From assembly GCF_014648675.1 (NCBI RefSeq), contig NZ_BMRO01000007.1, positions 75,011-139,010 on the forward strand: a stretch of 64,000 nt of DNA. The letters are read 5' to 3'. Origin of the DNA: Actinomadura livida. GTDB lineage: Bacteria; Actinomycetota; Actinomycetes; Streptosporangiales; Streptosporangiaceae. The notes beneath the pieces were generated by a model. It was not told the origin of the DNA. It did not search any database and worked only from the letters and a program-made list of their open reading frames with translations. Both the position numbers and the translations under genes were made by a program. This document shows, one piece after another, positions 62,806 to 64,000 of the stretch; positions within the stretch are counted from its first letter, which is position 1; the number at the start of each line of letters is the position of its first letter.

Positions 62806-64000
62806 TCATGGGAGGGCGTTGAGGAACGGTTCGTGGCTGTTCATGAACTCCCATCCGTGGTAGCGGTCCCAGTTGATCGACCAGGTCATCAGCCCGCGCA
62901 AGGCAGGTGACGTCCCGCCGCGGAGGGTGTACGAGCCGCAGTCCTGGCCCTCGACCAGGCAGTTCAGCGCCTGGTGCACCTGTACGGGCGGGGTGTGGCC
63001 GTTGCCCGCGCTGACGGCGGCGGGCAGGCCGAAGGCGATCTGGTCGGGGCGCAGGCCGGGGAACGTGCGGCCGGTGTTCCCGACCGTGAACCCGGCCTTC
63101 ACCATGTCGGTCATCGCGATGTGGAAATCGGCGCCGCCCATCGTGTGGTACTGGCCGTCCAGCCCCATGACCGGGCCGGAGTTGTAGTCCTGGACGTGCA
63201 GGACGGTCAGGTCGTCGCGCACGGCGTGGATCACCGGCAGGTACGCGCCCCTCCGGTTGTCGCCGCCCGCGCTGCCGGGGCCGTAGAACTGGTGGCCGAC
63301 CTGCACGAAGAACGTCTCGGGCGCCATCGTCAGGACGAAGTCGTCCCCGTACCGGGCCTTCAGCGACCGCAGCGCCGAGATCAGGTTGACGATCACCGGT
63401 GTGGTGGGGGCGCGGAAGTCGGTGTCGCCCGCGTCGAGGTAGAGGGAGTGGCCCTCGAAGTCGATGTCCAGACCGTCCAGCCCGTACCGGTCGATGATCT
63501 CGGAGACCGACCGGACGAACGCGTCCCGCGCGGCGGCCGTCGTGAGCTGCACCTGGCCGTTCTGGCCGCCGATCGAGATCAGCACCTTCTTGCCCTGCGC
63601 CTGCTTGGCGCGGACGGCGGCGGCGAACTCGGCCTCGCTCTCCACGTTCGGGCACTCGCTCACCGGGCAGCGGGTGAACCGGATGTCGCCGGACGTGGGC
63701 GACGTCGGCTCACCGAATGCGAGGTTGATGATGTCCCAGGCGTCCGGGACGTCCGCCAGCCGCACGTACCCGGAACCGTTGGCGAAGCTCGCGTGCAGGT
63801 AGCCGATGAGCGCGTGCTTCGGGAGGCCGGTGTCGGCGCAGCCGCTCGTCCGGGCGCTTACGGTCGCGGACCTGGCGGACTCTCCGGCGTCGTTGTAGGC
63901 GGCGACCGTGTAGCTGTGCGAGCTGCATACCGCGAGGTTCGAGATGGTGGTGCTCGTCCCGGGCACGGTGGCGCGCAGGGTGGAGCCCTCGTAGATGCGG
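62806..64000 (-). CDS. GH18 chitinase with a fibronectin type III domain, cut at its N-terminus by the window edge
   Basis: The visible 398 residues begin in a fibronectin type III domain (STTISNLAVCSSHSYTVAAY then NDAGESARSATVSARTSGC). The GH18 catalytic barrel follows: HALIGYLHASFANGSGYVRL, KKVLISIGGQNGQ, and LDGLDIDFEGHS with the DxxDxDxE motif and its catalytic Glu. Further on are VLTMAPETFFVQVG, LHVQDYNSGPVMG and GLMTWSINWDRYHGWEF. The enzyme would cleave chitin outside the cell. The frame stays open to base 64000, so the signal peptide and any binding module lie beyond the window. It converges with the mce operon. Confidence 0.93.
   Translation of the reverse strand, partial: RIYEGSTLRATVPGTSTTISNLAVCSSHSYTVAAYNDAGESARSATVSARTSGCADTGLPKHALIGYLHASFANGSGYVRLADVPDAWDIINLAFGEPTSPTSGDIRFTRCPVSECPNVESEAEFAAAVRAKQAQGKKVLISIGGQNGQVQLTTAAARDAFVRSVSEIIDRYGLDGLDIDFEGHSLYLDAGDTDFRAPTTPVIVNLISALRSLKARYGDDFVLTMAPETFFVQVGHQFYGPGSAGGDNRRGAYLPVIHAVRDDLTVLHVQDYNSGPVMGLDGQYHTMGGADFHIAMTDMVKAGFTVGNTGRTFPGLRPDQIAFGLPAAVSAGNGHTPPVQVHQALNCLVEGQDCGSYTLRGGTSPALRGLMTWSINWDRYHGWEFMNSHEPFLNALP

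Overview
The window is GC-rich actinobacterial chromosome (few AT-rich stretches, GTG and TTG starts, dense ATGA/TGATG gene overlaps). The gene set fits a member of the Streptosporangiales, most likely Actinomadura or a relative: an AdnA/AdnB recombination helicase pair, a six-gene mce lipid importer, snapalysin and chitinase, a conservon-type sensor kinase with DUF742, XRE/DUF397 pairs and a DUF6221 protein. The genus is inferred from gene content only. I saw no tRNA, rRNA or CRISPR array.

Layout. 1-1.7 kb: bacterial end joining, with an ATP-dependent DNA ligase running off the left edge and divergent Ku. 1.8-7.8 kb: two tandem MMPL exporters with a divergent TetR regulator and a GNAT acetyltransferase. 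7.8-11.4 kb: two tandem secreted SGNH hydrolase paralogues and moeZ. 11.5-21 kb: a proline-rich membrane protein with a mycosin-like S8 protease, then an alkyltransferase-like protein and the adnAB motor-nuclease pair (adnA carries an in-frame 51-bp tandem repeat). 21-25.4 kb: methyltransferase, HpnB-like glycosyltransferase, secreted lipase and a DUF6221 protein. 25.4-29.1 kb: metH behind what looks like an S-adenosylhomocysteine riboswitch. 29.1-33.6 kb: nitrogen-oxide genes, namely a hemerythrin/DUF2249 protein divergent from an NnrS-like gene, which overlaps an 835-residue fusion of a membrane domain to a copper nitrite reductase.

33.6-38.2 kb: a STAS protein and a reduced conservon (sensor kinase, DUF742, lipoprotein receptor) without the Roadblock and GTPase members. 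38.4-41.5 kb: a four-gene cluster (SRPBCC protein, protein with fifteen 11-residue repeats, small acidic protein, membrane protein) behind a candidate general-stress sigma promoter; this is my best candidate for an undescribed system. 41.6-43.5 kb: a whiJ/abaA-like locus (RsbW-like ATPase, XRE regulator, DUF397 protein). 43.5-46.8 kb: a frameshifted exported protein, a membrane protein, and an IS605/IS1341-type TnpB element with a divergent Phd-like antitoxin gene. That element sits between the two ends of a host gene whose middle is missing.

46.8-53.4 kb: an MFS exporter, two secreted proteases, a frameshifted TerD-neighbourhood protein, an acyltransferase and a nitroreductase. 53.4-62.7 kb: two sets of tandem operator-like dyads, then yrbE-yrbE-mce(x6) and an Mce-associated protein; no MceG ATPase is present in the window. 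The right edge is a GH18 chitinase, cut at its N-terminus.
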